From positions 213,213 through 277,212 of the forward strand of contig NZ_JH947126.1 in assembly GCF_000302595.1 (NCBI RefSeq): a stretch of DNA of 64,000 bases, written 5' to 3'. The translations under genes were made by a program, and so were the position numbers. This DNA is from Pedobacter arcticus A12. Lineage in GTDB: Bacteria; Bacteroidota; Bacteroidia; Sphingobacteriales; Sphingobacteriaceae. Positions 45,514-54,100 of this stretch are shown here, in pieces (position 1 is the first letter of the stretch; each line of letters begins with the position of its first letter). The notes beneath the pieces were generated by a model that worked only from the letters and a program-made list of their open reading frames with translations, was not told where the DNA came from and did not search any database.

Positions 45514-45545
45514 TTTGTTTTTAATAGATTTAGCCCCTATATTCG
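45514..45545 (+). promoter_or_regulatory. Promoter of the S-box/metY transcript
   Basis: TTTG at 45514-45517 and TATATTCG at 45538-45545 (one mismatch to TAnnTTTG) are 20 nt apart. The expected start near 45552 would place the S-box aptamer about 45 nt into the transcript. Confidence 0.6.
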
Positions 45546-45596
45546 CAACATCATTTGGTTGAGATACCAAAATCAATGCCTCTAACACAGGTCTTG

Positions 45597-45697
45597 ATTT
45601 ATAAAGAAGTGGCGAGAGATTAGGCTCACAGACCCACTGGCAACCCTTAGCATAAAAGAGAAGGTGCCAATTCCTAGCCCGAAAGGGGGATATAAAT
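45597..45697 (+). promoter_or_regulatory. SAM-I (S-box) riboswitch
   Basis: The sequence contains the S-box core: AAGAAGTGGCGAGAGATTAG after the first stem, GACCCACTGGCAACCC, and AAGGTGCCAATTCC. ATTTATA (45597-45603) and TATAAAT (45691-45697) pair as stem P1. The GGCAACC and AAGGTGCCAATTCC blocks are hallmarks of the family. S-adenosylmethionine binding normally shuts off methionine genes; here metY and homoserine dehydrogenase lie downstream, which fits. I do not see a clear intrinsic terminator directly after P1, so control may act by another mechanism. Confidence 0.93.
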
Positions 45698-45706
45698 TTT
45701 TGAGAC

Positions 45707-45814
45707 ATGAAAAAAAACAACATTCCATCTCTGTTAAGTACCTTACTTAAAGGTCTACGACTTAAAATGCTACAATCGGTTAGTTCTTGTTGTATGTGTT
45801 TTTCTATGTGTTAA
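45707..45814 (+). CDS. Candidate Cys/Met-rich leader peptide downstream of the S-box
   Basis: ATG at 45707 opens a 35-codon ORF (MKKNNIPSLLSTLLKGLRLK, then a tail ending SSCCMCFSMC) with a TAA stop at 45812-45814. It starts 10 nt after the riboswitch P1 stem. Its last eight codons include four Cys and two Met codons, which are exactly the amino acids whose supply would matter for metY. That suggests a translated leader that senses cysteine or methionine status, added to SAM sensing. Short Cys-rich leader peptides with similar logic are known upstream of sulfur genes in Actinobacteria. No Shine-Dalgarno is obvious. It could instead be a chance ORF in a 200-nt leader. Confidence 0.45.
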   Translation: MKKNNIPSLLSTLLKGLRLKMLQSVSSCCMCFSMC

Positions 45815-45817
45815 TAT

Positions 45818-45825
45818 TATATTTG
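45818..45825 (+). promoter_or_regulatory. Possible second promoter element before metY
   Basis: TATATTTG is a perfect -7 element, 73 nt before the metY ATG and downstream of the riboswitch and leader ORF. A -33 TTTG at the correct spacing is not clear. If active it would give riboswitch-independent basal expression. Confidence 0.35.
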
Positions 45826-45886
45826 GCTTTAAGCCGATTTAAAATTGCACACCCATCAAATTAACTTCAAATTATTCATCTTTTAA

Positions 45887-47203
<1,317 letters not shown>

Positions 47204-47237
47204 TTGGTTAAACAATTTTAGAGAAATTCATAGAACT

Positions 47238-47268
47238 AAAAGCTGTGAGGTTACTTACAGCTTTTTAA
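47238..47268 (+). terminator. Hairpin with T-run between metY and hom
   Basis: AAAAGCTGT (47238-47246) and ACAGCTTTT (47257-47265) pair perfectly around a 10-nt loop and are followed by one more T and AAAT. It may reduce read-through into the homoserine dehydrogenase gene. Confidence 0.6.
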
Positions 47269-47309
47269 ATCCTTTTGATATACGCTAAATAAAATTCAAG
47301 AATAGCATA

Positions 47310-48548
47310 ATGAGTAAAAAATTAAATATAGGTTTGTTTGGGTTTGGCGTAGTGGGACAAGGTTTGTACGACATCACCGTAAGCCGGAATTTAAACTTAG
47401 AGTTCAAGAAAATTGCGATTAAAGATCCTTCTAAAAAAAGAACCTTACCTGCCGAACTTTTCACAACCGACCAGTGGGAAATACTGAATGACCCAGAAAT
47501 CAATACCATTATTGAGTTGATCAACGATGCAGATGCGGCTTACGAAATTGTGTCTTTTGCACTAAAAAACGGTAAAAATGTAGTATCGGCCAATAAAAAA
47601 ATGATTGCCCTGCATTTGGAGGAATTGGTTCAAATACAGCGAGATAATGGCACTTCGCTACTTTACGAAGGTGCAGTTTGTGGCAGTATCCCCATTATTA
47701 GAAATTTAGAGGAATATTATAACAACGAATTATTGTACGCCGTAAGTGGTATTTTCAACGGTTCGTCTAATTACATACTTTCTAAGGTATTTAACGAAAA
47801 CCAAAGCTATAATGACGCGTTAAAAAAAGCTCAGGAATTGGGTTTTGCCGAAACTGACCCTACATTGGATGTTGGGGGTTATGATGCCAAATACAAAGTT
47901 GCCATTGCTACTGCTCATGCTTATGGTTTATTTGTAAATCCAGATGATATCTTAAATATCGGTATCCAAAACTTACAGAACAGCGATTTACAATATGCGA
48001 AGGAAAAAGGTCAGAAACTAAAATTGGTTCCAGTTGCAAAAAAACAGAACGATAGCGAAGTGAGCATTTACGTTTTGCCCAAATTGGTTAAGAAAGAAGA
48101 TTTTCTGTTCAACGTAGAAAACGAATACAATGGAGTAAGCGTACAGGCTGCTTTCGCCGATCAACAGTTTTTCTTCGGAAAAGGCGCTGGAGGTCATCCA
48201 ACAGGTGCGGCGGTTTTTTCTGATATTTCTGCGCTCCGTTATGATTACCGTTACGAGTACAAAAAATCATTGATTGAAGAAAAGATAAAATTCAATAATG
48301 AGGAAATTATTCAGGTTTATTTAAGATTTAATGCAGAAAGTTTAGTTAAAAAACTGCCATTTATTGATATTGAAGAACGTTTCTCTTGTAAACAGTATCA
48401 TTATGTAGTAGGTTCTATTAAGTTGGACGATATCTTTAAAGCAAAAAGACTGATTTTAGATGACGGTGCTTTTATTGCCGATACCGGAAATTATGTTTCG
48501 GAAAAAGCGGTGGAAGTTATTGAAGAAGTATGCAGTAATATAGATTAA
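47310..48548 (+). CDS. hom: Homoserine dehydrogenase
   Basis: This 412-residue protein has the NAD(P)-binding GLFGFGVVGQGLYD, VVSANKKMIALHLEEL with the catalytic Lys, LYEGAVCGSIPIIRNLEEYYNN, GIFNGSSNYILSKV and FAETDPTLDVGGYDAKYK, plus the C-terminal GKGAGGHPTGAAVFSDI motif. A short segment at the C terminus may be a reduced ACT-like domain. It reduces aspartate semialdehyde to homoserine, supplying methionine and threonine synthesis. It follows metY by 106 bp and is closed by a strong terminator. Confidence 0.94.
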   Translation: MSKKLNIGLFGFGVVGQGLYDITVSRNLNLEFKKIAIKDPSKKRTLPAELFTTDQWEILNDPEINTIIELINDADAAYEIVSFALKNGKNVVSANKKMIALHLEELVQIQRDNGTSLLYEGAVCGSIPIIRNLEEYYNNELLYAVSGIFNGSSNYILSKVFNENQSYNDALKKAQELGFAETDPTLDVGGYDAKYKVAIATAHAYGLFVNPDDILNIGIQNLQNSDLQYAKEKGQKLKLVPVAKKQNDSEVSIYVLPKLVKKEDFLFNVENEYNGVSVQAAFADQQFFFGKGAGGHPTGAAVFSDISALRYDYRYEYKKSLIEEKIKFNNEEIIQVYLRFNAESLVKKLPFIDIEERFSCKQYHYVVGSIKLDDIFKAKRLILDDGAFIADTGNYVSEKAVEVIEEVCSNID

Positions 48549-48573
48549 TATCTTTCATTTTTATGATGATGAG

Positions 48574-48610
48574 CCCCTTTGTTATTTTTAACAGAGGGGT
48601 TTGTTTTTTA
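48574..48610 (+). terminator. Intrinsic terminator after hom
   Basis: CCCCTTTGTTA and TAACAGAGGGG pair (one T-G/A mismatch) around a TTTT loop region and are followed by TTTGTTTTTT. It separates the methionine genes from the satD operon. Confidence 0.88.
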
Positions 48611-48660
48611 TGCATAATCGCAAAGCAAAATGGTGGGTAACAGTTTTTTCGACAACTTCT

Positions 48661-48710
48661 AATAGGCTTATTTCAGCCATTTTTGATGAATTGGCTGAAA
48701 TAAGCCTATT
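48661..48710. repeat. Perfect 19-bp inverted repeat upstream of satD
   Basis: AATAGGCTTATTTCAGCCA (48661-48679) is the exact reverse complement of the sequence at 48692-48710, with a 12-nt spacer TTTTTGATGAAT. It could form a strong hairpin in RNA or two inverted protein sites in DNA. Each arm contains the motif GGCTTATTTCAGCCA (or its complement), shared with the direct repeats that follow. Confidence 0.8.
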
Positions 48711-48760
48711 CTCTTTAAAGTAATTTCGCTAACATCTTTAAAAAATAAGTCTAAAACAAT

Positions 48761-48810
48761 AATTGGTCAAAATAAGCCAATTTCAATAAATTGGTCAAAA
48801 TAAGCCAATT
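48761..48810. repeat. Two 22-bp direct repeats (candidate operators) upstream of satD
   Basis: Two identical 22-bp copies (48761-48782 and 48789-48810), 28 bp apart start to start, share the core TTGGTCAAAATAAGCCAA. Each copy is itself an interrupted palindrome (AATTGG..CCAATT). The second ends 35 bp before the satD ATG. Their core (TGG, three variable bases, AAATAAGCC) is also in both arms of the 48661-48710 inverted repeat, giving four motif copies. They likely bind a regulator, possibly the C-terminal helix-turn-helix of SatD. Confidence 0.75.
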
Positions 48811-48845
48811 ATTAAAAAAAATGTATCTTTATAAAAAAGAATAAT

Positions 48846-49451
48846 ATGGTAGCGGTAATAACAGGAGATATCATCGACTCCAAAAAGGTTAAACCAGAAA
48901 TTTGGCAACAAAGGTTAAAAGAATATTTTTCCACAACTACAAAAGATGCTACAAAATGGGAAATATACCGAGGAGATAGTTTCCAAATAGAAGTACCTGT
49001 GGAAAAAGCATTAGAAGTAGCCTTGTGTATAAAGTCGTTGATCAAGTCTAGCAGCTTAATTGATGTACGAATGTCGATTGGAATTGGAGATAAAAGTTTT
49101 AAAGGAAAAAAAGTGACCGAATCCTCTGGTACAGCACATATCAATTCGGGCGAAAGTTTTGAGAAATTAAAAAACCATACGCTGATCATCAAAAGTCCAT
49201 TCCTAGAATTTGACGAATACTTCAACTCTATATTAAAATTGGTAAGTTTTATCAGCAATAGCTGGAAACCAGCCACTTCAGAAACCATATTTTTCTCGTT
49301 AGTCAACAGAAGTTTGATGCAGAAAGAGATTGCAAAAAAGCTACAGAAAGATAATACCACTATAAATAAGGCTCTTAAAAGAGGTGCTTATGATGAGATG
49401 ATTGAAATTGTAGATTTATTTGCAAAAAAGATTACAAAATGTTTGAATTAA
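48846..49451 (+). CDS. SatD family protein with C-terminal helix-turn-helix
   Basis: This 201-residue protein matches SatD-like proteins: AVITGDIIDSKKVKPEIWQQRLKEYF at the start, then WEIYRGDSFQIEVPVEKALEVALCIKSLIK, VRMSIGIGDKSFKG and SSGTAHINSGESFEKLK, an arrangement resembling a nucleotidyl-cyclase-like fold. The last 50 residues form a helix-turn-helix (LMQKEIAKKLQKDNTTINKALKRGAYDEM). SatD was named from a streptococcal acid-tolerance operon; its biochemical role is unknown. It overlaps the DUF3307 gene by 13 bp, so the two are cotranslated. An array of repeated motifs precedes it, suggesting autoregulation. Confidence 0.88.
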   Translation: MVAVITGDIIDSKKVKPEIWQQRLKEYFSTTTKDATKWEIYRGDSFQIEVPVEKALEVALCIKSLIKSSSLIDVRMSIGIGDKSFKGKKVTESSGTAHINSGESFEKLKNHTLIIKSPFLEFDEYFNSILKLVSFISNSWKPATSETIFFSLVNRSLMQKEIAKKLQKDNTTINKALKRGAYDEMIEIVDLFAKKITKCLN

Positions 49452-50152
49452 TATTGAAAATCACACTAGCGCATTTATTGGGAGATTTTGTATTTCAAAC
49501 CAATAAAATGGTGCAAGATATCCAAGATAAAAAATTCAGATCACTGTATCTTTATGCCCACATTGTAATCCATTTACTTTTAATTTTAATTGCAACAGGT
49601 TTCGATAAAAAGTACATCATAGCTTCAATAATATTGGCGTTATCGCATTTTGCAATAGATGTTATTACAAAAGTTTTTCTCAAAAACAGCATCAGTACCA
49701 TCAGTAATTTTTTATTAGATCAGTTTTTACACGTTATTGCAATTGCTGTTTTTATTAAGCATTTTTATAACTACAATATCGATTTAAACCAGATATTTAG
49801 CAACCAAAACTACCTGCTCGTTATAGCTTTGATAAGCTTAACCTATGTATCGTCCATATTAATTAAAAAAATAATTGAGATTTTTAACTATCCATTACCC
49901 AACGGCGGATTAAAAAACGCAGGTAAATACATAGGCATGTTAGAGCGCTTATTTGTATTCGGTTTTATTGTGACTTCCTTTTGGGAAGGAATTGGATTTT
50001 TATTGGCTGCAAAGTCAATATTTAGATTTGGAGATCTAAAAGAAAACAAAGACATTAAGTTAACGGAGTACATATTAATTGGCACCTTATTAAGTTTTGG
50101 AGTTGCCATATTAATCGGCTTGCTTTACTTAAAGATAAAAGTAATCTTATAA
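49439..50152 (+). CDS. DUF3307 integral membrane protein
   Basis: This 237-residue protein has about seven membrane segments. The N terminus LILKITLAHLLGDFVFQTNKMVQDIQDKKFRSLYLYAHIVIH and the later ASIILALSHFAIDVITKVF are the DUF3307 signature with conserved His and Asp. The middle FLLDQFLHVIAIAVFI and the closing GGLKNAGKYIGMLERLFVFGFIVTSFWEGIGFLLAAKSIFRF are also typical. The conserved His/Asp within membrane helices suggest metal binding or catalysis in the membrane, but the role is unknown. It overlaps satD by 13 bp; SatD-DUF3307 pairs recur across bacteria, implying joint function. Confidence 0.88.
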   Translation: MFELILKITLAHLLGDFVFQTNKMVQDIQDKKFRSLYLYAHIVIHLLLILIATGFDKKYIIASIILALSHFAIDVITKVFLKNSISTISNFLLDQFLHVIAIAVFIKHFYNYNIDLNQIFSNQNYLLVIALISLTYVSSILIKKIIEIFNYPLPNGGLKNAGKYIGMLERLFVFGFIVTSFWEGIGFLLAAKSIFRFGDLKENKDIKLTEYILIGTLLSFGVAILIGLLYLKIKVIL

Positions 50153-50316
50153 AATCAATTTAATTAAACAATCAATCCACCACAATAATGAAGGACTCTG
50201 CATCCCTTCCTATAGCAATAGTTTTAATTCAATCCTCTGAACTTTCGTTCCTAACCTAACATTAAATAATATCTACTTTTCTAAAAACTATCGTAAAAAA
50301 ATATTTCTTAAACAGA

Positions 50317-50364
50317 ATTGCTATTCTAGAAATTAAAACTATCTTTGTTAGTGAACGCTAACTA
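50317..50364 (+). promoter_or_regulatory. Promoter with overlapping operator palindrome for the TetR-lipoprotein-cytochrome operon
   Basis: ATTG (50317-50320), 19 nt, and TATCTTTG (50340-50347) form a Bacteroidetes-type promoter. TTAGTGAACGCTAACTAA (50348-50365) directly follows and overlaps the start region; its ends TTAGT/ACTAA and the inner GTTAG/CTAAC are symmetric. Position and symmetry suit autorepression by the TetR-family regulator encoded 25 nt downstream. Confidence 0.6.
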
Positions 50365-50389
50365 ATAGTTTTATCTATTTAATATCTAT

Positions 50390-50983
50390 ATGGGAAATTT
50401 TACGGATAGGCAAATAGAAATTATAGAAGCCGCAACAGCCCGAATTGATAAATACGGCATCCAAAACCTTACTATAAAAAACTTGGCAGCCGATATAGGC
50501 TTGTCAGAACCGGCCCTATATCGTCATTTTGCAAGTAAAAATGAGATCTTACTGGGTTTGCTAAACTATTTCATCGCAGAAATGAAAAACCGTATCCAAG
50601 GCATTGCTATGAATCCAAACAACACGGAAGGAAATAATTTAAGAGCCATTTTTAATTCTCAATTACTGGCGTTCACAAATAAACCAGCGATAGTAAGTGT
50701 GATTTTTGCAGAAAGCATTTTCCATTTTGATGATGGCCTGAGTGCTAAAGTAGCCGAGATTATGGACCTCATGCACAAATACGTTAGCGATAATATTAAA
50801 AGCGGACAAGAATCTGGTAAATACAGCAAGCTCATCGGTGTTTCCACACTTACCACTATAATTATCGGTTCCATACGCTTAACCGTTCTCAAATGGAAAT
50901 TGTCCGGACATAAATCTAATCTACTAAAAGAAGGAAACGCTGTTTTAGACGGCATCTTAAAAATGATTGAAAACAAAAACTAA
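50390..50983 (+). CDS. TetR/AcrR family transcriptional regulator
   Basis: This 197-residue protein has a TetR N-terminal DNA-binding domain (FTDRQIEIIEAATARIDKYGIQNLTIKNLAADIGLSEPALYRHFASKNEILLGLL) and a helical ligand domain (FHFDDGLSAKVAEIMDLMHKYVSDNIKSG). It probably represses its own operon through the palindrome next to the promoter, with release on ligand binding. It is followed by a His-rich lipoprotein gene after 6 bp and a cytochrome b561-type gene, so the ligand may relate to redox, heme or metal stress. Ligand identity is not readable. Confidence 0.92.
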   Translation: MGNFTDRQIEIIEAATARIDKYGIQNLTIKNLAADIGLSEPALYRHFASKNEILLGLLNYFIAEMKNRIQGIAMNPNNTEGNNLRAIFNSQLLAFTNKPAIVSVIFAESIFHFDDGLSAKVAEIMDLMHKYVSDNIKSGQESGKYSKLIGVSTLTTIIIGSIRLTVLKWKLSGHKSNLLKEGNAVLDGILKMIENKN

Positions 50984-50989
50984 AAAATC

Positions 50990-51445
50990 ATGAAAAAAGT
51001 ATTTTTATTAGCGTTAAGCGCTATCATTTTGTCGAGCTGTGGTAACAACTCGACAAAATCACAAAACAACCAAGAAAAAGTAAGTAGCGAAGAACATCAC
51101 CATGATGAAGAAGCTAATGCTATTCAATTAAATCATGGCGAAAAATGGGTGGTAAATAACGAAATGAAACCTTTTGTTTTAGAAGGAGAAAACCTCGTAA
51201 ATGGTTATTTGGAGAATAACGATACAGATCACAAAATACTTGCGGAAGAAATAAAGGCACAAAATAGCATGTTGGTAAAAAGTTGCACCATGAAAGGCGA
51301 AAGTCATGAAGCACTACACAAATGGCTTCATCCGCACTTAGAACTGGTAAAAACCTTAAAAACAGAGACTGATAAAGCGAAAGCGTCAGAAATCATTCTT
51401 CAACTGCAACAATCCTATCAAACATACCGTCAGTACTTCAATTAA
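50990..51445 (+). CDS. His-rich lipoprotein, hypothetical
   Basis: This 151-residue protein has a lipoprotein signal peptide (VFLLALSAIILSSCGNN, lipobox Cys17). The mature part starts with a polar linker holding the His/acid cluster EEHHHDEE, then a helical domain (LNHGEKWVVNNEMKPFVLEGENLVNGYLENND, MLVKSCTMKGESHEALHKWLHPHLELVKTLK). The many His, one Cys and Met residues suggest heme, copper or another metal as ligand; this is inference. It is the middle gene of the TetR-lipoprotein-cytochrome b operon and would be membrane anchored facing the periplasm. Confidence 0.8.
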   Translation: MKKVFLLALSAIILSSCGNNSTKSQNNQEKVSSEEHHHDEEANAIQLNHGEKWVVNNEMKPFVLEGENLVNGYLENNDTDHKILAEEIKAQNSMLVKSCTMKGESHEALHKWLHPHLELVKTLKTETDKAKASEIILQLQQSYQTYRQYFN

Positions 51446-51461
51446 CTAATACCTTAAAACA

Positions 51462-52028
51462 ATGGAAAAGCAAAAGAAATTTTCCGTACTACACCGAGTT
51501 CTGCATTGGGTAATGGCTATAGCAATGCCTGTGTTATTTATCACTGGGTTTTTGCGGATGTATTGGATGAACAAAAATGGCATCGTGTCTATCATCCAAA
51601 GTAAAACAGAAACCACTCCCCTTTCAAAAGATCAAATGGTTAGTATCACAAAAGCAATTCGTGAGCCTATGTGGCAATGGCATGAGCTGTTTGCGCACAT
51701 CATGATCATCGCTTTTGTTATCCGTATATTGTATATGCTGGTTAAGGGAATCCGCTTCCCAAACCCATTTAAAAGCAACACTAGCTTTAAAGAACGTTTG
51801 CAAGGTTTAAGTTATGTGTATTTTTACGTATTCGTTTTCATTTCCGCATTTACCGGAATCTGTATTGAAAAAGGCTTCTTAGAGCAGTGGAAAGATGGAA
51901 TAGAAACCGTTCACAAGTGGGGGATTTACTGGTTCCCAATTTTTATTGTTTTACACATGGTTGGACTTATTATCGCAGAACATTCTAATAAAAAGGGTAT
52001 CGTCTCAAAAATGATTGGGGGAGACTAG
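51462..52028 (+). CDS. Cytochrome b561-type membrane protein
   Basis: This 188-residue protein has four membrane segments with His ligands for b-type hemes: SVLHRVLHWVMAIAMPVLFITGF, WQWHELFAHIMIIAFVIRILYMLV, LSYVYFYVFVFISAFTGICIEKG and TVHKWGIYWFPIFIVLHMVGLII. It belongs to the cytochrome b561 / NiFe-hydrogenase-type cytochrome b group and should move electrons across or within the inner membrane, possibly to the upstream lipoprotein. It is 16 bp after the lipoprotein gene. The stop is followed directly by a repeat element. Confidence 0.9.
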   Translation: MEKQKKFSVLHRVLHWVMAIAMPVLFITGFLRMYWMNKNGIVSIIQSKTETTPLSKDQMVSITKAIREPMWQWHELFAHIMIIAFVIRILYMLVKGIRFPNPFKSNTSFKERLQGLSYVYFYVFVFISAFTGICIEKGFLEQWKDGIETVHKWGIYWFPIFIVLHMVGLIIAEHSNKKGIVSKMIGGD

Positions 52029-52062
52029 GTTCTTCTCCACTTAATGGATTTTGATTGTTTAA

Positions 52063-52150
52063 GACTTGGGCATTTTCCCGAGCTATCGGGACTTGCCTGC
52101 GCCGGTTGCCACAAAGCGTTATTCCTCCGTTGCTATCAATAACGCAACAC
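52063..52150 (+). repeat. Diverged copy of the dispersed repeat element
   Basis: The stretch begins TTGGGCATTTTCCCGAGCTA and ends GCTATCAATAACGCAAC, matching the ends of the element at 21949-22034 (TTGGGCGTT...GCAATCCCTAACGCAA). It contains two inverted repeats: CCCGA/TCGGG (52077-52090, 4-nt loop) and GCGTTATT/AATAACGC (52116-52145). Confidence 0.55.
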
Positions 52151-52349
52151 CAACTAAATATATAATACAATTTCACAAGGTTATATCTCAAAAAACCCTT
52201 ATAACTATTGAAACGCATTCTTTTATTTTCGATATTCTCTCGTTCTAGTTCTAAATAGTATTGCAACAACTTCAAAAAGGCTGTGCTTATAAAGCTTTGT
52301 GATTTAGAAGTTTTTTCACCCATTAAGATTCAACCAACTTCCCAAGCGA

Positions 52350-52736
52350 TTAAATTTTTTTAATCTTCTTAAAGATTGGCGGTACCTGATGCAAAAAGAA
52401 GTGCTTTCTGGTTTGTTGTTAAGTACAATTTTGGGCGTTATCGAGTTCGTTAGAATTTTTGTTTGGCAGAAGCTGGCTTTTATGATTATGGTGAGTTTTG
52501 GTTTTCCATTGCTTTAAGTATCCGTTTCGTTGGTATTTATTGTGCTCTGGGGAACACTTTCGGGTTCGTTAATTCCCTTTATCTTGAGAAAAGCAGGTTC
52601 AGATCCGGCAACAGCTTCTGCACCTTTTGGGACAACTTTGACAGACCTCACTGGACTTGTTATTTGTTTTCGGTTGCAGCGTTCTCTTTTAACCGGAAAA
52701 TCATTGTAAGTTTTAATGTTTTAAAAACCTTCTAAA
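52350..52736 (+). pseudogene. mgtE: Remnant of a second magnesium transporter (mgtE C-terminal domain)
   Basis: Reading the frame from ATG 52389 gives MQKEVLSGLLLSTILGVIEF, an in-frame TAA at 52515, then WGTLSGSLIPFILRKAGSDP and ATASAPFGTTLTDLTGLVI. This is the MgtE membrane-domain signature (G..IP...rk.G.DPA..SaPf.TT.tDltG..iyF). After GLVI the expected YFSVAAF continues in the next frame, so there is also a frameshift near 52660. Only the last third of the transporter is left, with no start region. The intact mgtE at 43983-45332 has a different sequence in the same motif (GIPLILKRVGIDPAIASS), so this is a distinct paralogue, not a recent duplicate. Confidence 0.8.
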
Positions 52737-52772
52737 ACCAACAAGCCACCCAATATGAGTGGCTTTGTTGGT
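52737..52772 (-). terminator. Intrinsic terminator for the lipoprotein gene at 52793
   Basis: ACCAACAAGCCAC (52737-52749) pairs with GTGGCTTTGTTGGT (52759-52772) with one bulged base. On the minus strand the stem is followed by TTTTAGAAGG and more T residues, so it terminates the minus-strand lipoprotein gene. Confidence 0.7.
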
Positions 52773-52792
52773 AAAACTAGTTGGACAACTAA

Positions 52793-53362
52793 TTATCTTT
52801 TTGGATTGATTACTGATGAAACCGCTTCAGTATCGTACTGATTAACTGTGAAGTTAAATGGTGTGAAATTATACATTATTGAAGCCTGCTCGTAAATCAA
52901 ACAGTTTTTTCCTTTTGGTTGTATAGCGTACATTACATATAAGCCACCTCCAGAATTAGGACAAGTAATACATGTTACGTAAGGCTTACAAGTTTCGTTA
53001 GCAATTGCTTGCCAAGACTGGATATGCTCGTTGTAATAAGTATTGATTTCTTCCCAGCAAAAATCAATTGGCTCTGGATCTACTACTGGACCTGTGGTTC
53101 CAACAACTGGACGGAATAAATTATTTTTTTCTGACGCTTTTTTCAAAAAAACTCTGTCTTTTTTACCGCTGAACAAGGCTTCCAGTTCAGACTTAGATCC
53201 TACTACTATTGCATTTTCATTTTCTCCTTTGAAAGAGCTTTTTTGCATCGCTACTGAAAATTGTTCTTTTGTGTCTAACTTTGCTTCTTTCTCTTTTTTG
53301 CATCCAAAAGTAACTAAAAGAATAAAGCTTAATGCTCCGATGATGGTTCTTGAATTTTTCAT
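52793..53362 (-). CDS. Hypothetical lipoprotein with Cys-containing C-terminal domain
   Basis: This 189-residue protein has a lipoprotein signal peptide (RTIIGALSFILLVTFGCKKEK). After a low-complexity Lys/Glu linker and a Pro/Gly segment (VGTTGPVVDPEPIDFCWEEI) comes a C-terminal part with several Cys (FCWEEI, NETCKPYVTCITCPNSGGG, KGKNCLIYEQ), spaced to form disulfides in the periplasm. No family is recognised. It is single, divergent from 53718 and with its own terminator downstream. Confidence 0.75.
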   Translation of the reverse strand: MKNSRTIIGALSFILLVTFGCKKEKEAKLDTKEQFSVAMQKSSFKGENENAIVVGSKSELEALFSGKKDRVFLKKASEKNNLFRPVVGTTGPVVDPEPIDFCWEEINTYYNEHIQSWQAIANETCKPYVTCITCPNSGGGLYVMYAIQPKGKNCLIYEQASIMYNFTPFNFTVNQYDTEAVSSVINPKR

Positions 53363-53717
53363 GATGTATTTGTTTTAAAGGTTAAATAATTATGTTGTTT
53401 CCTTTATATAAACTCATCTCAAAAATTGTTACCCCTCCCTTTAGAAGTTAATTAGCGAAAAGCGAACTTTATTTTCATAAAAGCTCAACGTACCATCTTA
53501 CAACTACGTTTATATCATCTAAAAATAATTTTTATTCTATTTAAAAAAGTTAAAATCCAGTGGCATTTGCAATACAGCGTAGTGAAAAACCAGCTTATTT
53601 AAAGCATCAGTTTATTATTTCCATGGATAATTTGTGTAATTTATTGTAATGTTAAAAAACGTAGCAGAATTGCACAGAACTACGTATTACACATAATATA
53701 TCACTAATTTTACTCTT
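53363..53717. other. Divergent spacer
   Basis: This 355-bp AT-rich region separates two divergent lipoprotein genes. ACGTAG (53659-53664) and CTACGT (53680-53685) form a 6-bp inverted repeat about 35 nt before the 53718 start. No TAnnTTTG promoter match and no ORF are visible. Confidence 0.3.
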
Positions 53718-54089
53718 ATGAAGATTTTTTTAATAATTATGTCTCTATTTATAATGGGATGCACTAAAAACAAAGGCACTATTCAGGCCGTTGGTCAAAT
53801 AACAGAAATTGAATCGTTGAGCGAAATCTCTTTAGGACAAACAGATACTGTGGTGGTCATATTTAACGGCGGTACAAATGGTTGTGCAATAGCAGATCAT
53901 TTAGAAACAAAAGTGACCGACAATTCAGTCAGTATAAAAGCGTATTATAATTACCCTAAAGCGCAGGAAATTTGCACTACGAATATTCCGGTGCATACTT
54001 TGAAGTACACTTTTAAACCCACGAAAAAAGGGCTGTATACTTACAAATCTTTTGATGGGGAGATTACCGTTACAACGTTGGTCAAATAA
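53718..54089 (+). CDS. Small hypothetical lipoprotein
   Basis: This 123-residue protein has a short lipoprotein signal peptide (IFLIIMSLFIMGCTKNK, lipobox Cys15). The mature domain is predicted beta-rich: GQTDTVVVIFNGGTNGCAIADHLETKV, SVSIKAYYNYPKAQEICTTNIPVHTLKYTFKPTKKG, LYTYKSFDGEITVTTLV, which looks like an immunoglobulin-type sandwich with one Cys pair. The family is not recognised. A terminator follows at once. Confidence 0.78.
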   Translation: MKIFLIIMSLFIMGCTKNKGTIQAVGQITEIESLSEISLGQTDTVVVIFNGGTNGCAIADHLETKVTDNSVSIKAYYNYPKAQEICTTNIPVHTLKYTFKPTKKGLYTYKSFDGEITVTTLVK

Positions 54090-54100
54090 TCTTAAAATAA

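Noticed and set aside
45499..45723. 74-codon minus-strand ORF over the leader of metY
   Set aside because: It covers the S-box riboswitch in antisense; conserved RNA, not coding sequence, explains the region.
51985..52323. 112-codon minus-strand ORF after the cytochrome gene
   Set aside because: It runs through the dispersed repeat element and has no protein-like features.
52463..52735. 90-codon plus-strand ORF
   Set aside because: It is a wrong-frame reading of the mgtE remnant; only its end (FSVAAFSF) continues the transporter after the frameshift.
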